64,000 nt of DNA from Burkholderiales bacterium (GCA_947381415.1 CANCVB010000007.1:39011-103010), one strand, 5' to 3'. Shown: positions 10,207-20,333, counted from the first letter of the stretch. The notes: generated from the letters alone by a model not told the origin. Numbers and translations: made by a program.

Positions 10207-11619
10207 ATGTCTGTTACTTTTCCTGAAATTGGCGATACATCCTATATGTCATTGGGTGACAAGCAAATTGCCCAATTGAAGATTCCACCCCATTCACAAG
10301 AAGCTGAATCGAGTGTTTTAGGTGGATTATTGCTTGACAACAACTCATGGGACAAAGTGGCTGATTTATTGGTTGAGGCCGATTTTTACCGCTATGAACA
10401 TCGCTTGGTATTTTCGTCGATCAGTTCGCTGGTGAATCAAAACCGTCCAGCGGATGTCATCACGGTTTTTGAACAAATGCAAAGTCAAGGTAAGGCTGAG
10501 GAAATTGGAGGCTTGGCTTATCTGAATTCTTTGGCGCAGTATGTACCGAGTTCTGCAAATATTCGCCGATACGCGGAGATCGTTAGAGAGAGATCAATAT
10601 TACGCAAACTTGTCAGCGTGAGTGATGAGATAGCTACTTCTGCGTTGAATACCAATGGGCGTCCAGTGACCCATATTTTGGATGAGGCGGAGCAAAAGAT
10701 TTTTAGCATTGGGGAAGAAGGTTCTCGAATGCGCCAAGGCTTTCAAAGCATGGATAAGCTGGTCTTACAACTCTTAGACCGTGTTGAAGAAATGTCATTG
10801 AATCCAAATGACATTACTGGCGTTCCGACCGGATTTTTTGATCTTGATCGAATGACTTCGGGTATGCAAGCAGGTGATTTGATCGTTCTTGCAGCCAGAC
10901 CTTCAATGGGTAAAACTGCATTGGCAATCAATATTGCAGAGCATGTGGCACTAAAAGAAGATTTGCCTGTTGCAGTTTTTTCGATGGAAATGGGCGCTTC
11001 GCAATTGGCTATTCGTATTGTTGGATCGATTGGACGCATTGATCAAGGGCGTTTGCGTACTGGAAAGCTTGTGGATGATGAATGGCCTCGTTTGAATGAC
11101 GCCATAGAAAAATTGAAAACGGTGTCGCTGTCCATTGATGAAACACCAGGTTTGACCACCAGTGAATTGCGCGCAAGTGCTCGTAGATTGGCCAGAAGTT
11201 GTGGAAAACTCGGGTTGGTAGTTGTCGACTATTTACAGTTGATGAGCGGTAGCAGTGGTGGTGATGGCGAAAATCGCGCAACTGAATTGGGTGAAATTTC
11301 CAGGGGTTTAAAAATGTTGGCCAAGGAATTGCAGTGCCCTGTCATTGCGTTGTCGCAGCTCAATCGAGGTGTTGAGCAAAGGACAGATAAGCGACCCATG
11401 ATGAGTGATTTGAGAGAGTCAGGTGCCATTGAACAAGATGCTGACGTTATCATGTTCATTTACAGAGATGACTATTACAATAAAGACTCTAAGGATCCTG
11501 GTGTTGCTGAAATTATCATTGCCAAGCAGCGCAATGGACCTACTGGAACTGTCAAGCTAACTTTTCTTAAGCCTATTACAAAGTTCGAGTCTTATGCCGG
11601 ACCTTCTTCAGATTTCTGA
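10207..11619 (+). CDS. dnaB: Replicative DNA helicase DnaB
   Basis: Hexameric 5'-3' helicase of the replisome. 470 residues from the ATG at 10207, which has GAAGG six bases upstream; an in-frame TTG at 10183 is less likely. N-terminal DnaB domain (PPHSQEAESSVLGGLLLD), then a RecA-like domain with Walker A ARPSMGKTALAI near residue 230, Walker B LVVVDYLQLM, and DLRESGAIEQDADV near the end. No intein. Follows the rplI terminator and so has its own promoter in 10081-10206. Confidence 0.96.
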   Translation: MSVTFPEIGDTSYMSLGDKQIAQLKIPPHSQEAESSVLGGLLLDNNSWDKVADLLVEADFYRYEHRLVFSSISSLVNQNRPADVITVFEQMQSQGKAEEIGGLAYLNSLAQYVPSSANIRRYAEIVRERSILRKLVSVSDEIATSALNTNGRPVTHILDEAEQKIFSIGEEGSRMRQGFQSMDKLVLQLLDRVEEMSLNPNDITGVPTGFFDLDRMTSGMQAGDLIVLAARPSMGKTALAINIAEHVALKEDLPVAVFSMEMGASQLAIRIVGSIGRIDQGRLRTGKLVDDEWPRLNDAIEKLKTVSLSIDETPGLTTSELRASARRLARSCGKLGLVVVDYLQLMSGSSGGDGENRATELGEISRGLKMLAKELQCPVIALSQLNRGVEQRTDKRPMMSDLRESGAIEQDADVIMFIYRDDYYNKDSKDPGVAEIIIAKQRNGPTGTVKLTFLKPITKFESYAGPSSDF

Positions 11620-11628
11620 CAATAGCTT

Positions 11629-13299
11629 TTAGAGTACTTCACTGGCAAAGTCTGCCAATCTTGATCTCTCTCCACGCGCGAGTGTGATGTGGCCACCGTG
11701 GGGCCATCCCTTGAATCTATCCACAGCAAACGTTAAACCTGAGGAACCTTCTGTCAAATAAGGCGTATCAATTTGGGCTAAGTTGCCCATGCAAATAATT
11801 TTGGTTCCTGGTCCCGCACGTGTTATGAGTGTTTTCATTTGTTTAGGCGTCAGGTTCTGCGCTTCGTCAATGACAACAAATTTATTTAAGAATGTACGCC
11901 CACGCATAAAGTTGAGGCTTTTGATTTTGATCTTGCTACGGATCAACTCATTTGTAGCCGCTCGTCCCCATTCGCCTGCGCTGGTATCGGTTTTGGCAAG
12001 TACCTCAAGGTTGTCATCCAATGCGCCCATCCAAGGACCCATTTTCTCTTCTTCAGTCCCCGGTAAAAAACCGATGTCTTCTCCGACACTCACGGTTGCC
12101 CGCGTCATGATGATCTCTGTATACCTTCGCTCGTCCAACACCTGAATTAATCCAGACGCTAAAGCCAGAAGTGTTTTTCCCGTACCTGCTGTGCCAGTCA
12201 GGGTCACGAAATCTATTTCTGGATCCATCAGCATATTGAGCGCAAAGTTTTGTTCACGGTTGCGGGCTGTCACGCCCCAAGCTGCGTTCTTTAGATGGCC
12301 AAAATCTTTGAGTGCTTTAAACACTGCAGTTTTGCCCCTGATTTCTGTCACCCTGGCATAGAGACTGGGTTCACCTGCTGCTTCAAAATACACAAATTGA
12401 TTGATATGCATGTTGGAAACGATGGGGCCACCTATTCTGTAATAGGTATTGCCGCCTGCTTGCCAACTCTCAACACTCTTAGCCTGTTTTGACCAAAAAT
12501 CCAAAGGCAAAGCAAGCGAACCAGAGTAGAGAAGATCTCCATCTTCCAAGGTTTTGTCATTTTGGTAGTCTTCGGCCGCCAACCCCAGTGCGCGAGCTTT
12601 AACCCGCATATTGATATCTTTGGAAACGAGAACAACTTGCCTAGGGGAATACATCTGCCCCAGCGCTTGAACAACGCCTAAGATTTGGTTGTCTGCTTTC
12701 CCCTGAGGCAGGCTAGCGGGGAGGGTGTAATTGAGCGGCTTGGTTTGGAAGAAAAGCTTTCCTCCTACATCCAAATATCCTGTTCCATTGAGTGGTATCC
12801 CAATAGAAATATCCGCGTTTTGCAAGCCAACGAGTGAGTCGAGAGTTCGACTGGTTTGCCTTGCATTTCGGGCAACTTCAGTCATCCCTTTTTTATGGCT
12901 ATCCAACTCCTCCAGAACAATCATGGGGAGAAAAACATCGTGTTCCTCAAATCGAAAGAGGCACATCGGGTCATGCATCAATACATTGGTATCCAGAACG
13001 AAAAGCTTGCTGGGACCTGCAAACTTAGTTTGCTTGCTTTTCTTGTCCTTGGTGGAGGCTGCCGACATGGGTGAAATTTTCCCTATCATTGCCTCTGGTT
13101 CTCTGATTAATGGGCCAGAGGAATTGTCAAGCGCAGGTCTGACGTTCAATTCACTTTCCAAGTGACGAGACTGCTCTGGATCACGCGAGAGTTCGCTTGA
13201 AATTTTGGGGTGAGAAGCTTTAGATTTTTTTGCAGCAGAAATCGTTGCGGAGGACTGAAGCTTTGCTGCGCGTTTGGTAGGGGCTGGTGGCAAAGGCAT
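11629..13299 (-). CDS. PhoH family protein with N-terminal PIN domain
   Basis: 556 residues. A low-complexity basic N-terminus of about 95 residues is followed by a PIN-type nuclease domain (FVLDTNVLMHDP; then LVSKDINMRVKARALG) and a C-terminal PhoH ATPase domain with Walker A GTAGTGKTLLAL near residue 370 and Walker B KFVVIDEAQNLTPKQM. This PIN-PhoH architecture (PhoH2/YlaK type) is linked to RNA unwinding and cleavage. It starts 6 bases after the bcp stop, so it probably shares its transcript. Confidence 0.92.
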   Translation of the reverse strand: MPLPPAPTKRAAKLQSSATISAAKKSKASHPKISSELSRDPEQSRHLESELNVRPALDNSSGPLIREPEAMIGKISPMSAASTKDKKSKQTKFAGPSKLFVLDTNVLMHDPMCLFRFEEHDVFLPMIVLEELDSHKKGMTEVARNARQTSRTLDSLVGLQNADISIGIPLNGTGYLDVGGKLFFQTKPLNYTLPASLPQGKADNQILGVVQALGQMYSPRQVVLVSKDINMRVKARALGLAAEDYQNDKTLEDGDLLYSGSLALPLDFWSKQAKSVESWQAGGNTYYRIGGPIVSNMHINQFVYFEAAGEPSLYARVTEIRGKTAVFKALKDFGHLKNAAWGVTARNREQNFALNMLMDPEIDFVTLTGTAGTGKTLLALASGLIQVLDERRYTEIIMTRATVSVGEDIGFLPGTEEEKMGPWMGALDDNLEVLAKTDTSAGEWGRAATNELIRSKIKIKSLNFMRGRTFLNKFVVIDEAQNLTPKQMKTLITRAGPGTKIICMGNLAQIDTPYLTEGSSGLTFAVDRFKGWPHGGHITLARGERSRLADFASEVL

Positions 13300-13305
13300 G
13301 AGAAA

Positions 13306-13791
13306 TCAAGCAGAGGCGGTAGATTTTTTGAGTGCTTTCACTGCTTTGAGAACTTCATCCACATGCCCAGGAACTTTGAGTCCACGCCACTCTTGTTTGA
13401 GTAAGCCGTCTGCCCCAATCAGAAAGGTGCTTCGTTCAATGCCTTTAACTTTTTTTCCATACATGATTTTGTTTTTGACAACACCAAACATGTGGCACAT
13501 TTTTTCTTCTGTATCAGCAATCAACTCAAAAGGCAGTTCAAGTTTTTCTTTGAAACTGTCATGAGAGCGCATGTTGTCCCTTGAAACCCCGAAGATAACG
13601 GCGCCAGCTTTGGTAAATTCTTTGAATTTATCCCTGAACTGCATAGCTTCCGTGGTGCAGCCGGGCGTGTTGTCTTTGGGGTAGAAGTACAAAATAACTG
13701 TTTGACCAAGATGGGACTGGTGGCTCACTTTGACGCCTCCAGTTGCGTTGGCTTCAAATTCGGGGAGGTGTTTATTGACAACAATCGCCAT
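13306..13791 (-). CDS. bcp: Thioredoxin-dependent peroxiredoxin (BCP/PrxQ family)
   Basis: Reduces hydroperoxides in the cytoplasm. 161 residues. The peroxidatic cysteine is Cys45 in NTPGCTTEA. The usual PrxQ resolving cysteine five residues later is absent (Met there), so resolution must use another Cys, such as the one in KMCHMFG, or a thiol partner. Middle gene of a minus-strand run (Mth938-like, bcp, phoH). Confidence 0.92.
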   Translation of the reverse strand: MAIVVNKHLPEFEANATGGVKVSHQSHLGQTVILYFYPKDNTPGCTTEAMQFRDKFKEFTKAGAVIFGVSRDNMRSHDSFKEKLELPFELIADTEEKMCHMFGVVKNKIMYGKKVKGIERSTFLIGADGLLKQEWRGLKVPGHVDEVLKAVKALKKSTASA

Positions 13792-13886
13792 GGTTCAGAA
13801 TCCGGTGTGACATTAAGCCCGAAGCAACAAGTCGGGAAACCTCATTTTATCCTGAAATGCGTCCCTAACTCGAGAAGAGAGTCGTC

Positions 13887-14276
13887 TTAGATAAAAAGAA
13901 TGGCAGCAACTTTGCGATTTTCACCCGCCAAAATGTTGTAGGTTCTGCATGCTGCCGCGGTATCCATTGTCTCAACACCAATATTTTGTTGAAGAAAAGG
14001 GGTCAGGTGGTCGATTGGAATGAATATCTTTTGTTTTCCACAACCAATTAACAAAACTTCGAGTTGCATGTCAAGTAATTGGGTGAAATCGATAGAGGTG
14101 GATATTGACTCCAGCGTACCTTTCAATGGTTGTCGCAAGCCTGACCAGCCTATAAGCATGTTCTGGTGAAACTTTTCTCCATCTAGCGCTAACCAGCCGT
14201 TGCCGTGCCCGGTGACTGTTTGACCTTGCGTACGATCAGGTTGTAATTTCATATATTTTGGGGGTAATAGGCGCAA
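13887..14276 (-). CDS. Mth938-like domain protein (DUF498)
   Basis: 129 residues if started at the first ATG; MKLQPDRTQG, eight residues in, is another plausible start. Contains the family pattern GHGNGWLALDGEKFHQNMLIG, a central VLLIGCGKQ, and a C-terminal MDTAAACRTYNILAGENRKV. Members are related to the mitochondrial complex I assembly factor NDUFAF3, but the bacterial role is not established. Divergent from the aminotransferase gene; upstream of bcp on the same strand. Confidence 0.85.
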   Translation of the reverse strand: MRLLPPKYMKLQPDRTQGQTVTGHGNGWLALDGEKFHQNMLIGWSGLRQPLKGTLESISTSIDFTQLLDMQLEVLLIGCGKQKIFIPIDHLTPFLQQNIGVETMDTAAACRTYNILAGENRKVAAILFI

Positions 14277-14334
14277 ATGCGCCCTTGAAGTATGGTCAAA
14301 TTATAGGTTTTACCCTGGAACATAGGGAGATACT

Positions 14335-15561
14335 TTGAAAACCATCCACAAATCCGCAAAGCTGGCCAATGTCTGTTATGACATCCGAGGACCTGTTTTG
14401 GATAAAGCCCGTCAGATGGAAGAAGAAGGGCACAAAATTATCAAACTTAATATTGGTAATTTAGCTGTATTTGGCTTTGATGCACCGGAAGAAATTCAGC
14501 AAGACATGATCAGGAATCTTCCCAGTGCCGCCGCCTATTCCGACAGTAAAGGTATTTTTGCTGCCAGAAAAGCTGTGATGCAGTACACCCAAGAGCAAGG
14601 TGTTGATGGTGTCACTTTAGATGATATTTATTTGGGCAATGGCGCCAGTGAGTTGATTGTCATGGCAACGAATGCGCTGCTCAATGATGGTGACGAAATG
14701 TTGTTGCCAGCCCCAGACTACCCTTTATGGACGGCCGCCGTAAGTCTTTCCGGCGGAACGCCTGTCCACTATCTTTGCGATGAAGCAAATGGCTGGATGC
14801 CTGATATTGCAGATATTCGCGCAAAGATAACGCCTAACACCAAGGGAATTGTTGTTATCAATCCCAATAACCCGACCGGTGCCTTGTACTCAGATGAACT
14901 GCTCAAACAACTTGTTCAAGTGGCGCGGGAATTTGGGCTGGTACTTTTCGCTGACGAGGTCTACGACAAGGTGTTGTATGACGATGTCAAACACACAGCA
15001 ATTGCAAGCTTATCTAAAGACGTGCTTACATTGACCTTCAATTCACTGTCTAAAAGCTATCGATCTTGTGGTTACAGGGCCGGCTGGTTGGTCGTATCAG
15101 GCGAAAAAAAGCCTGCCAGGGATTACATCGAAGGCCTGAATATGCTTTCCTCCATGCGCTTATGTGCCAATGTCCCTGGCCAAAGCGCGATTCAAACTGC
15201 TTTGGGCGGATACCAGACGATCAATGATTTGATTAAGCCTGGCGGCAGACTGCGCCGTCAAAGAGATCTGGCCTACGAGTTGATCACCGCCATCCCTGGG
15301 GTAACTTGTGTCAAGCCTCAGGCGGCTTTGTATATGTTTCCCAAGCTTGATCCCAAGATGTATCCCATCAAGAATGATCAACACTTTATCAACGAGTTAT
15401 TGCAAGAGACCAAAGTTTTGTTGGTTCAAGGAACAGGCTTTAATTGGCCAAGCACAGACCATTTCCGCATCGTATTTTTACCCCATGAAGATGACTTGCG
15501 AGTCGCCATTGGGCGCATTGCAAAGTTTCTTGAGCAATACAGAAAGAACCCTAGCGCATGA
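14335..15561 (+). CDS. alaA: PLP-dependent aminotransferase, AlaA type
   Basis: Fold-type I aminotransferase expected to make alanine from pyruvate and glutamate. 408 residues from a TTG start at 14335 with AGGGAGA six bases upstream; no in-frame ATG fits as well. PLP lysine in FNSLSKSYRSCGYRAGW near residue 239; substrate-binding NPNNPTGALY is present. Its stop codon overlaps the hom start (ATGA), so it probably forms an amino-acid biosynthesis operon with hom and thrC. Confidence 0.9.
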   Translation: MKTIHKSAKLANVCYDIRGPVLDKARQMEEEGHKIIKLNIGNLAVFGFDAPEEIQQDMIRNLPSAAAYSDSKGIFAARKAVMQYTQEQGVDGVTLDDIYLGNGASELIVMATNALLNDGDEMLLPAPDYPLWTAAVSLSGGTPVHYLCDEANGWMPDIADIRAKITPNTKGIVVINPNNPTGALYSDELLKQLVQVAREFGLVLFADEVYDKVLYDDVKHTAIASLSKDVLTLTFNSLSKSYRSCGYRAGWLVVSGEKKPARDYIEGLNMLSSMRLCANVPGQSAIQTALGGYQTINDLIKPGGRLRRQRDLAYELITAIPGVTCVKPQAALYMFPKLDPKMYPIKNDQHFINELLQETKVLLVQGTGFNWPSTDHFRIVFLPHEDDLRVAIGRIAKFLEQYRKNPSA

Positions 15562-16868
15562 GACCCATGAACATCGGCTTGCTTGGCCTGGGAACTGTGG
15601 GTTTAGGAACATACCAAGTACTGAACCGCAACCAAGAAGAAATCCAACGAAGAGCCGGACGTAGTATTCGTATTTCAATGGTGGCCGATCTGGATGTAGA
15701 AAGGGCCAAGTCCTTGGTCAGTTCTGACTGTCTTGTTGTCAACGATGGACGAGAAGTTATCTCAAGCCCAGACGTTGATATCGTTGTCGAACTCATTGGC
15801 GGATATGGTATCGCCTATGAATTGGTCATGTCGGCCATCGAAGCAGGTAAGCACGTGGTGACAGCCAACAAAGCTTTATTGGCTATGCACGGAACTGAAA
15901 TTTTCGAGGCTGCACTGCGTAAAGGTGTCATGGTCGCTTTTGAAGCCTCAGTGGCGGGTGGAATACCCATTATCAAGGCCTTGCGTGAAGGCTTGACGGC
16001 TAACCGAATAGAGTGGGTAGCAGGAATTATCAACGGCACGACCAACTTCATACTCTCGCAAATGCGGGAAAAAAATTGGTCGTTTCAGCAGGCTTTGGAA
16101 ATGGCACAGTCCCTAGGTTACGCAGAGGCGGATCCCACCTTTGACATTGAAGGTATCGATGCTGCCCACAAGGCGTCAATCATGTCAGCCATTGCATTTG
16201 GCGTTCGCATGCCTTTTAACCATGCCTATATTGAAGGGGTTACGCAATTACAGTCGCAAGATATACGCTTTGCAGAGCAACTGGGGTATCGAATCAAGTT
16301 GCTTGGGATATCAAAGCAAAGTCAAGAAGGCATTGAATTGCGAATACATCCATGCCTTGTTCCATCCAAGTCGATCATTGCAAATGTAGAGGGTGCCATG
16401 AATGCTGTGATGGTTCAGGCCGATGCAGTGGGCACCACGCTTTACTACGGAAAAGGCGCAGGGGGGGAACCTACTGCCAGCGCAGTGATTGCAGATTTGG
16501 TAGACATTGCCCGTTTGCATGCTGCAGACCCTTTGAGTCGTGTTCCTCATTTGGCCTTTCAACCGCAGGCAATGCGAGATACCCCCATTTTGCCGATTGA
16601 AAAAGTTGAAACTTCCTATTATTTGCGCTTAGGTGTCGCTGACCAAGCAGGCGTGCTTGCAAGCGTGACCAGCGTACTGGCTCAGCACAATATCAGTATT
16701 GATGCCATGCTGCAGCAGCCTTCACACCATAAGGAAGAGCGAACAGAGTTGATCATATTGACACATCAATGCATTGAGTCGCAAATGAACCAGGCATTGG
16801 CAATCATCCAGTCCCTTCCAACAGTGATCGAACCCATTATTCGCATCAGAAAAGAAGAATTAATTTAA
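15558..16868 (+). CDS. hom: Homoserine dehydrogenase
   Basis: Reduces aspartate semialdehyde to homoserine. 436 residues. N-terminal NAD(P)-binding motif IGLLGLGTVGLGTY, central catalytic domain with VAGGIPIIKALREGL and GIINGTTNFIL, and a C-terminal ACT domain (YYLRLGVADQAGVLASVTSV) for threonine feedback. An ATG three codons in (15567) is an alternative start. Its stop abuts the thrC start (TAATG). Confidence 0.95.
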   Translation: MRPMNIGLLGLGTVGLGTYQVLNRNQEEIQRRAGRSIRISMVADLDVERAKSLVSSDCLVVNDGREVISSPDVDIVVELIGGYGIAYELVMSAIEAGKHVVTANKALLAMHGTEIFEAALRKGVMVAFEASVAGGIPIIKALREGLTANRIEWVAGIINGTTNFILSQMREKNWSFQQALEMAQSLGYAEADPTFDIEGIDAAHKASIMSAIAFGVRMPFNHAYIEGVTQLQSQDIRFAEQLGYRIKLLGISKQSQEGIELRIHPCLVPSKSIIANVEGAMNAVMVQADAVGTTLYYGKGAGGEPTASAVIADLVDIARLHAADPLSRVPHLAFQPQAMRDTPILPIEKVETSYYLRLGVADQAGVLASVTSVLAQHNISIDAMLQQPSHHKEERTELIILTHQCIESQMNQALAIIQSLPTVIEPIIRIRKEELI

Positions 16869-18310
16869 TGTTGTATTTATCAACCCGAGGTTATTCAACA
16901 AAGCAAACCTTTTGCGATATCTTGCTTGAAGGCTTAGCGCCGGATGGTGGGTTGTATCTGCCAGAAAGCTACCCCGTTGTTAGCACGTTAAGGTTAGAGG
17001 AGTTAAGGCATATCTTTCATGACAAGGGCTATGCAGCTCTGGCTTTTGAAATTTTGTCACTTTATATAGATGACATTCCTAGGGATGATTTGATGCAGAT
17101 ATGTGAAAAAACATATACGCAGAAAATCTTTGGTAACCCTCTGGTCGCGCCTTTGAGACCGCTTTACGAAAATATTTTTATATTGGCTTTATCGAACGGC
17201 CCTACATTGGCGTTCAAAGACATGGCCATGCAATTGTTAGGAAATTTATTCGAATATGAATTGGCTAGGCGCAATCAAACTTTAAATATTTTGGGAGCCA
17301 CTTCAGGAGACACTGGAAGTGCTGCAGAGTACGCGATGCGTGGAAAAAAAGGGGTGCATGTTTTCATGACCAGTCCCCATGGACGCATGAGTAAGTTTCA
17401 GCAAGCGCAGATGTTTTCTTTGAATGAACCCAATATCCACAATATCGCTATTGAAGGTGTGTTTGATGATTGCCAAGATCTTGTCAAGCAAGTGTCAAAT
17501 GATTTGGGCTACAAGCGGCAGTACAACATTGGTACGGTGAACTCCATCAATTGGGCCCGTTTATTGGCTCAAGTCGTTTACTATTTTGCCGGCTATTTTC
17601 AAGCGACGAAAACTTCCAACCAGAAGGTGAGCTTCACAGTGCCAAGTGGAAATTTTGGAAATATTTGTGCAGGTCATGTTGCAAGAATGATGGGATTGCC
17701 CATTGAGAATCTGATTGTGGCCACCAATGAGAATGATGTACTGGATGAATTTTTCCGTACGGGTATCTATAAAGCACGATCTGGCAAAGACACCTTTGAA
17801 ACCTCAAGTCCTTCTATGGATATTTCAAAAGCCAGTAATTTTGAAAGATTCATTTACGATTTATCTGGACGAGACGCTACTTTGGTTAGCCAACTTTTCG
17901 CAGATGAGTTGACAAAATTGGGGCAGTTTTCTCTTGTCGATCATTCCTCCTTCAAGGATGCCAAGGAAAAATATGGATTCCTAAGCGGCAAAAGCTTACA
18001 TGCGGACAGATTAAATACGATTCGAAACGTGTACCAGCAAACAGGTGAGTTGATCGATCCACATACCGCTGACGGTATCAAGGTGGCAACGGAACTTCAT
18101 CACGCAGAGTTACCCATGTTGGTTTTAGAGACTGCCCTGCCTATCAAATTCTCAAAAACCATTCATGAAGCTGTTGGACAAGAGCCAGTATGTCCGCCAG
18201 CTTTTGTAGCCCTTGAATCTTTGCCTCAATATGTCAAGGTCTTGCCAGTCGATGTTGCCTTGTTAAAGGATTACATTTCCAAAAGTCTCGGCAGTGAAAC
18301 ATTGCAATGA
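16868..18310 (+). CDS. thrC: Threonine synthase
   Basis: Converts O-phosphohomoserine to threonine. 480 residues. The PLP lysine is Lys116 in PTLAFKDMAMQLLGN; phosphate-binding GATSGDTGSAAEYA follows. No thrB is in the window, so homoserine kinase must be elsewhere. The final TGA overlaps the mobB ATG. Confidence 0.96.
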   Translation: MLYLSTRGYSTKQTFCDILLEGLAPDGGLYLPESYPVVSTLRLEELRHIFHDKGYAALAFEILSLYIDDIPRDDLMQICEKTYTQKIFGNPLVAPLRPLYENIFILALSNGPTLAFKDMAMQLLGNLFEYELARRNQTLNILGATSGDTGSAAEYAMRGKKGVHVFMTSPHGRMSKFQQAQMFSLNEPNIHNIAIEGVFDDCQDLVKQVSNDLGYKRQYNIGTVNSINWARLLAQVVYYFAGYFQATKTSNQKVSFTVPSGNFGNICAGHVARMMGLPIENLIVATNENDVLDEFFRTGIYKARSGKDTFETSSPSMDISKASNFERFIYDLSGRDATLVSQLFADELTKLGQFSLVDHSSFKDAKEKYGFLSGKSLHADRLNTIRNVYQQTGELIDPHTADGIKVATELHHAELPMLVLETALPIKFSKTIHEAVGQEPVCPPAFVALESLPQYVKVLPVDVALLKDYISKSLGSETLQ

Positions 18311-18843
18311 CACACGTCATTTCATTTGTGGGTTCGTCTGGGGTGGGCAAAACCACTTTGATTGAAAAGTTAATTCCCCTGTTCAAGCTTAGGGGTTTTC
18401 GGGTGTCAACTGTGAAGCACAGTCACCACCATGTCGAAACTGATCAGCCCGGAAAAGACACCTGGCGAATGAAAACGGCAGGGGCATTTGAGGTGGTCTT
18501 GGTATCTGACGGGCAATGGGTTTTACAGCGTAGCTTTGAGAAGCCCTATGAGATGTCCATCCATGAAATCTTGTCGCAAATGTATGACGGCGTAGACTGG
18601 ATATTTGTTGAGGGCTATAAACACAGTGATCTGCTGAAACTTGAAGTGATTTCTCCGGTTGGAGACGCTACCCCTCCCTTATTCCTCTCTGACGATTTTG
18701 TGACTGCCATCGCTTGTGATAACAGCGAACCCGATTCGTTAATAACTTCGTTGCCAGTCTTTCCTTTAGACCGTCCCGATTTGATTGCAGATTGGATGAC
18801 CCAGAACCAAGATCGGTTTTTGTATTCTTTGCCACATGTATGA
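18307..18843 (+). CDS. mobB: Molybdopterin-guanine dinucleotide adapter protein MobB
   Basis: P-loop GTPase that helps attach GMP to molybdopterin. 178 residues with Walker A FVGSSGVGKTTLIEKLIP and the family motif VSTVKHSHHHVETDQPGKDTW. Start overlaps the thrC stop by 4 bases; stop overlaps the moeA start. First gene of a molybdenum cofactor segment (mobB-moeA-moaD-moaE). Confidence 0.93.
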   Translation: MTHVISFVGSSGVGKTTLIEKLIPLFKLRGFRVSTVKHSHHHVETDQPGKDTWRMKTAGAFEVVLVSDGQWVLQRSFEKPYEMSIHEILSQMYDGVDWIFVEGYKHSDLLKLEVISPVGDATPPLFLSDDFVTAIACDNSEPDSLITSLPVFPLDRPDLIADWMTQNQDRFLYSLPHV

Positions 18844-20084
18844 ACTCCTCAAACTTGCTTTCTCTTGACCATGCGCTTGACATGCTGTTGTCATTCGCAA
18901 AACCCCTTCAGAGAGTGGACACTACCTCCACCTTCGATTCAGATGGTCGCGTTCTTGCACAAGATCTAGTGTCAGACATACAGGTTCCCGCGTTCAACAA
19001 TTCAGCCATGGACGGGTATGCCTTGCGAATTGCTGACTTGCAAGCCCATAGTGGCGTATTGAAAATCGGACAGCATATTTTTGCGGGACAAACGCCCTCT
19101 GTGCTTGGTCTAGGGCAAGCTGCTCGTATATTTACTGGCGCACCTATACCTGCTGGTGCAGACGCTGTGGTGATGCAAGAAGATGCTGTTCTAGTGGGCG
19201 AAGATCAAATAAGCTTTAAGCGAACGCCTGTATTGGGGCAATGCATTCGTCGAAGTGGCGAGGATATTCAAAAAAACAGCATCTTGCTACCCAAAGGCAC
19301 ACGTCTCAATCCCGTCAGTCTGGGTCTTGCGGCCAGTATCGGCTGCGCATCTCTAACGGTCAGTGATGCGCCTAAAGTGGCTCTGTTCTCTACGGGTGAT
19401 GAATTGGTTATGCCTGGCGATATAGAGCCCAATTTACTTCCCGCTGGGTCCATCTTTAATTCCAACCGATTCTTTCTTAAAACGCTTTTACAACGCTTGG
19501 GTTGTCAAGTGACTGACATGGGCAATGTACCCGATGACCTTGGTAAAACCACTTCTGCGTTTTCGGATGCGGCCAAAGCGCACGATCTCATATTGAGCAG
19601 TGGTGGCGTTTCAGTGGGTGAGGCTGACTTTGTCAAGCCCGCTGTCCAAGCCCTTGGCCAATTACAGCTTTGGTCCTTATCCATGAAGCCCGGTAAACCC
19701 TTTGCCTATGGGCATGTGAATTCTCAAGCCAACCCTTTGAAGCAAGCTCACTTTATCGGATTGCCCGGAAACCCGGTATCAAGCTTGGTTACTTTTATGT
19801 TGTTGGTTCGCCCTTTTGTCTTGTCTCTTCAAGGCTGTGAAAAGCTTTCTGTGAAACCTGCTTTGCTAAGAGCTGATTTTGCATGGTCTAAAGCTGATAA
19901 GCGCCGAGAATTTCTCCGTGCCAAACGCAATGACAATGGTGGATTGGACTTGTTTCCTAACCAAAGTTCTGGTGTTTTAACCTCAGCTGTATGGGGAGAT
20001 GGTTTGATTGACAATCCACCCGAAACAACCATTGCGGTTGGCGACTTGGTAAGTTTCCTCTCATTCACAGATTTGATGTCATGA
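18840..20084 (+). CDS. moeA: Molybdopterin molybdotransferase MoeA
   Basis: Inserts molybdate into adenylylated molybdopterin. 414 residues from the ATG at 18840 overlapping the mobB stop; an upstream ATG at 18792 would overlap mobB more and adds a non-homologous leader. Motifs: PAFNNSAMDGYALR, RIFTGAPIPAGADAVVMQED, LFSTGDEL, and SSGGVSVGEADFVK. Ends overlapping the moaD start. Confidence 0.95.
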   Translation: MNSSNLLSLDHALDMLLSFAKPLQRVDTTSTFDSDGRVLAQDLVSDIQVPAFNNSAMDGYALRIADLQAHSGVLKIGQHIFAGQTPSVLGLGQAARIFTGAPIPAGADAVVMQEDAVLVGEDQISFKRTPVLGQCIRRSGEDIQKNSILLPKGTRLNPVSLGLAASIGCASLTVSDAPKVALFSTGDELVMPGDIEPNLLPAGSIFNSNRFFLKTLLQRLGCQVTDMGNVPDDLGKTTSAFSDAAKAHDLILSSGGVSVGEADFVKPAVQALGQLQLWSLSMKPGKPFAYGHVNSQANPLKQAHFIGLPGNPVSSLVTFMLLVRPFVLSLQGCEKLSVKPALLRADFAWSKADKRREFLRAKRNDNGGLDLFPNQSSGVLTSAVWGDGLIDNPPETTIAVGDLVSFLSFTDLMS

Positions 20085-20332
20085 AAGTCACTCTTCGTTT
20101 TTTTTCCTCTCTGAGAGAACAGCTTGGCTTTAGCCAACTTGAATACGATACCCAAGCCGCCAACTTAGCCCTGTTGCGGCAGGAGTTAATGCAATCCAGT
20201 CCCGTATTTTCCCAAGCCTTGATGTCTGGAAAAGCGATTCGCATGGCTATCAATCAAGAAGTTTGCGATGAGTCCATGTTGTTATCTGAGGGATGTGAAG
20301 TGGCCTTTTTCCCTCCTGTGACGGGTGGTTGA
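20081..20332 (+). CDS. moaD: Molybdopterin synthase small subunit MoaD
   Basis: 83-residue ubiquitin-fold sulfur carrier ending in the required Gly-Gly (PPVTGG), which is thiocarboxylated and donates sulfur to molybdopterin. Starts inside the moeA stop codon region and is followed directly by moaE. Confidence 0.95.
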   Translation: MKVTLRFFSSLREQLGFSQLEYDTQAANLALLRQELMQSSPVFSQALMSGKAIRMAINQEVCDESMLLSEGCEVAFFPPVTGG

Positions 20333-20333
20333 T

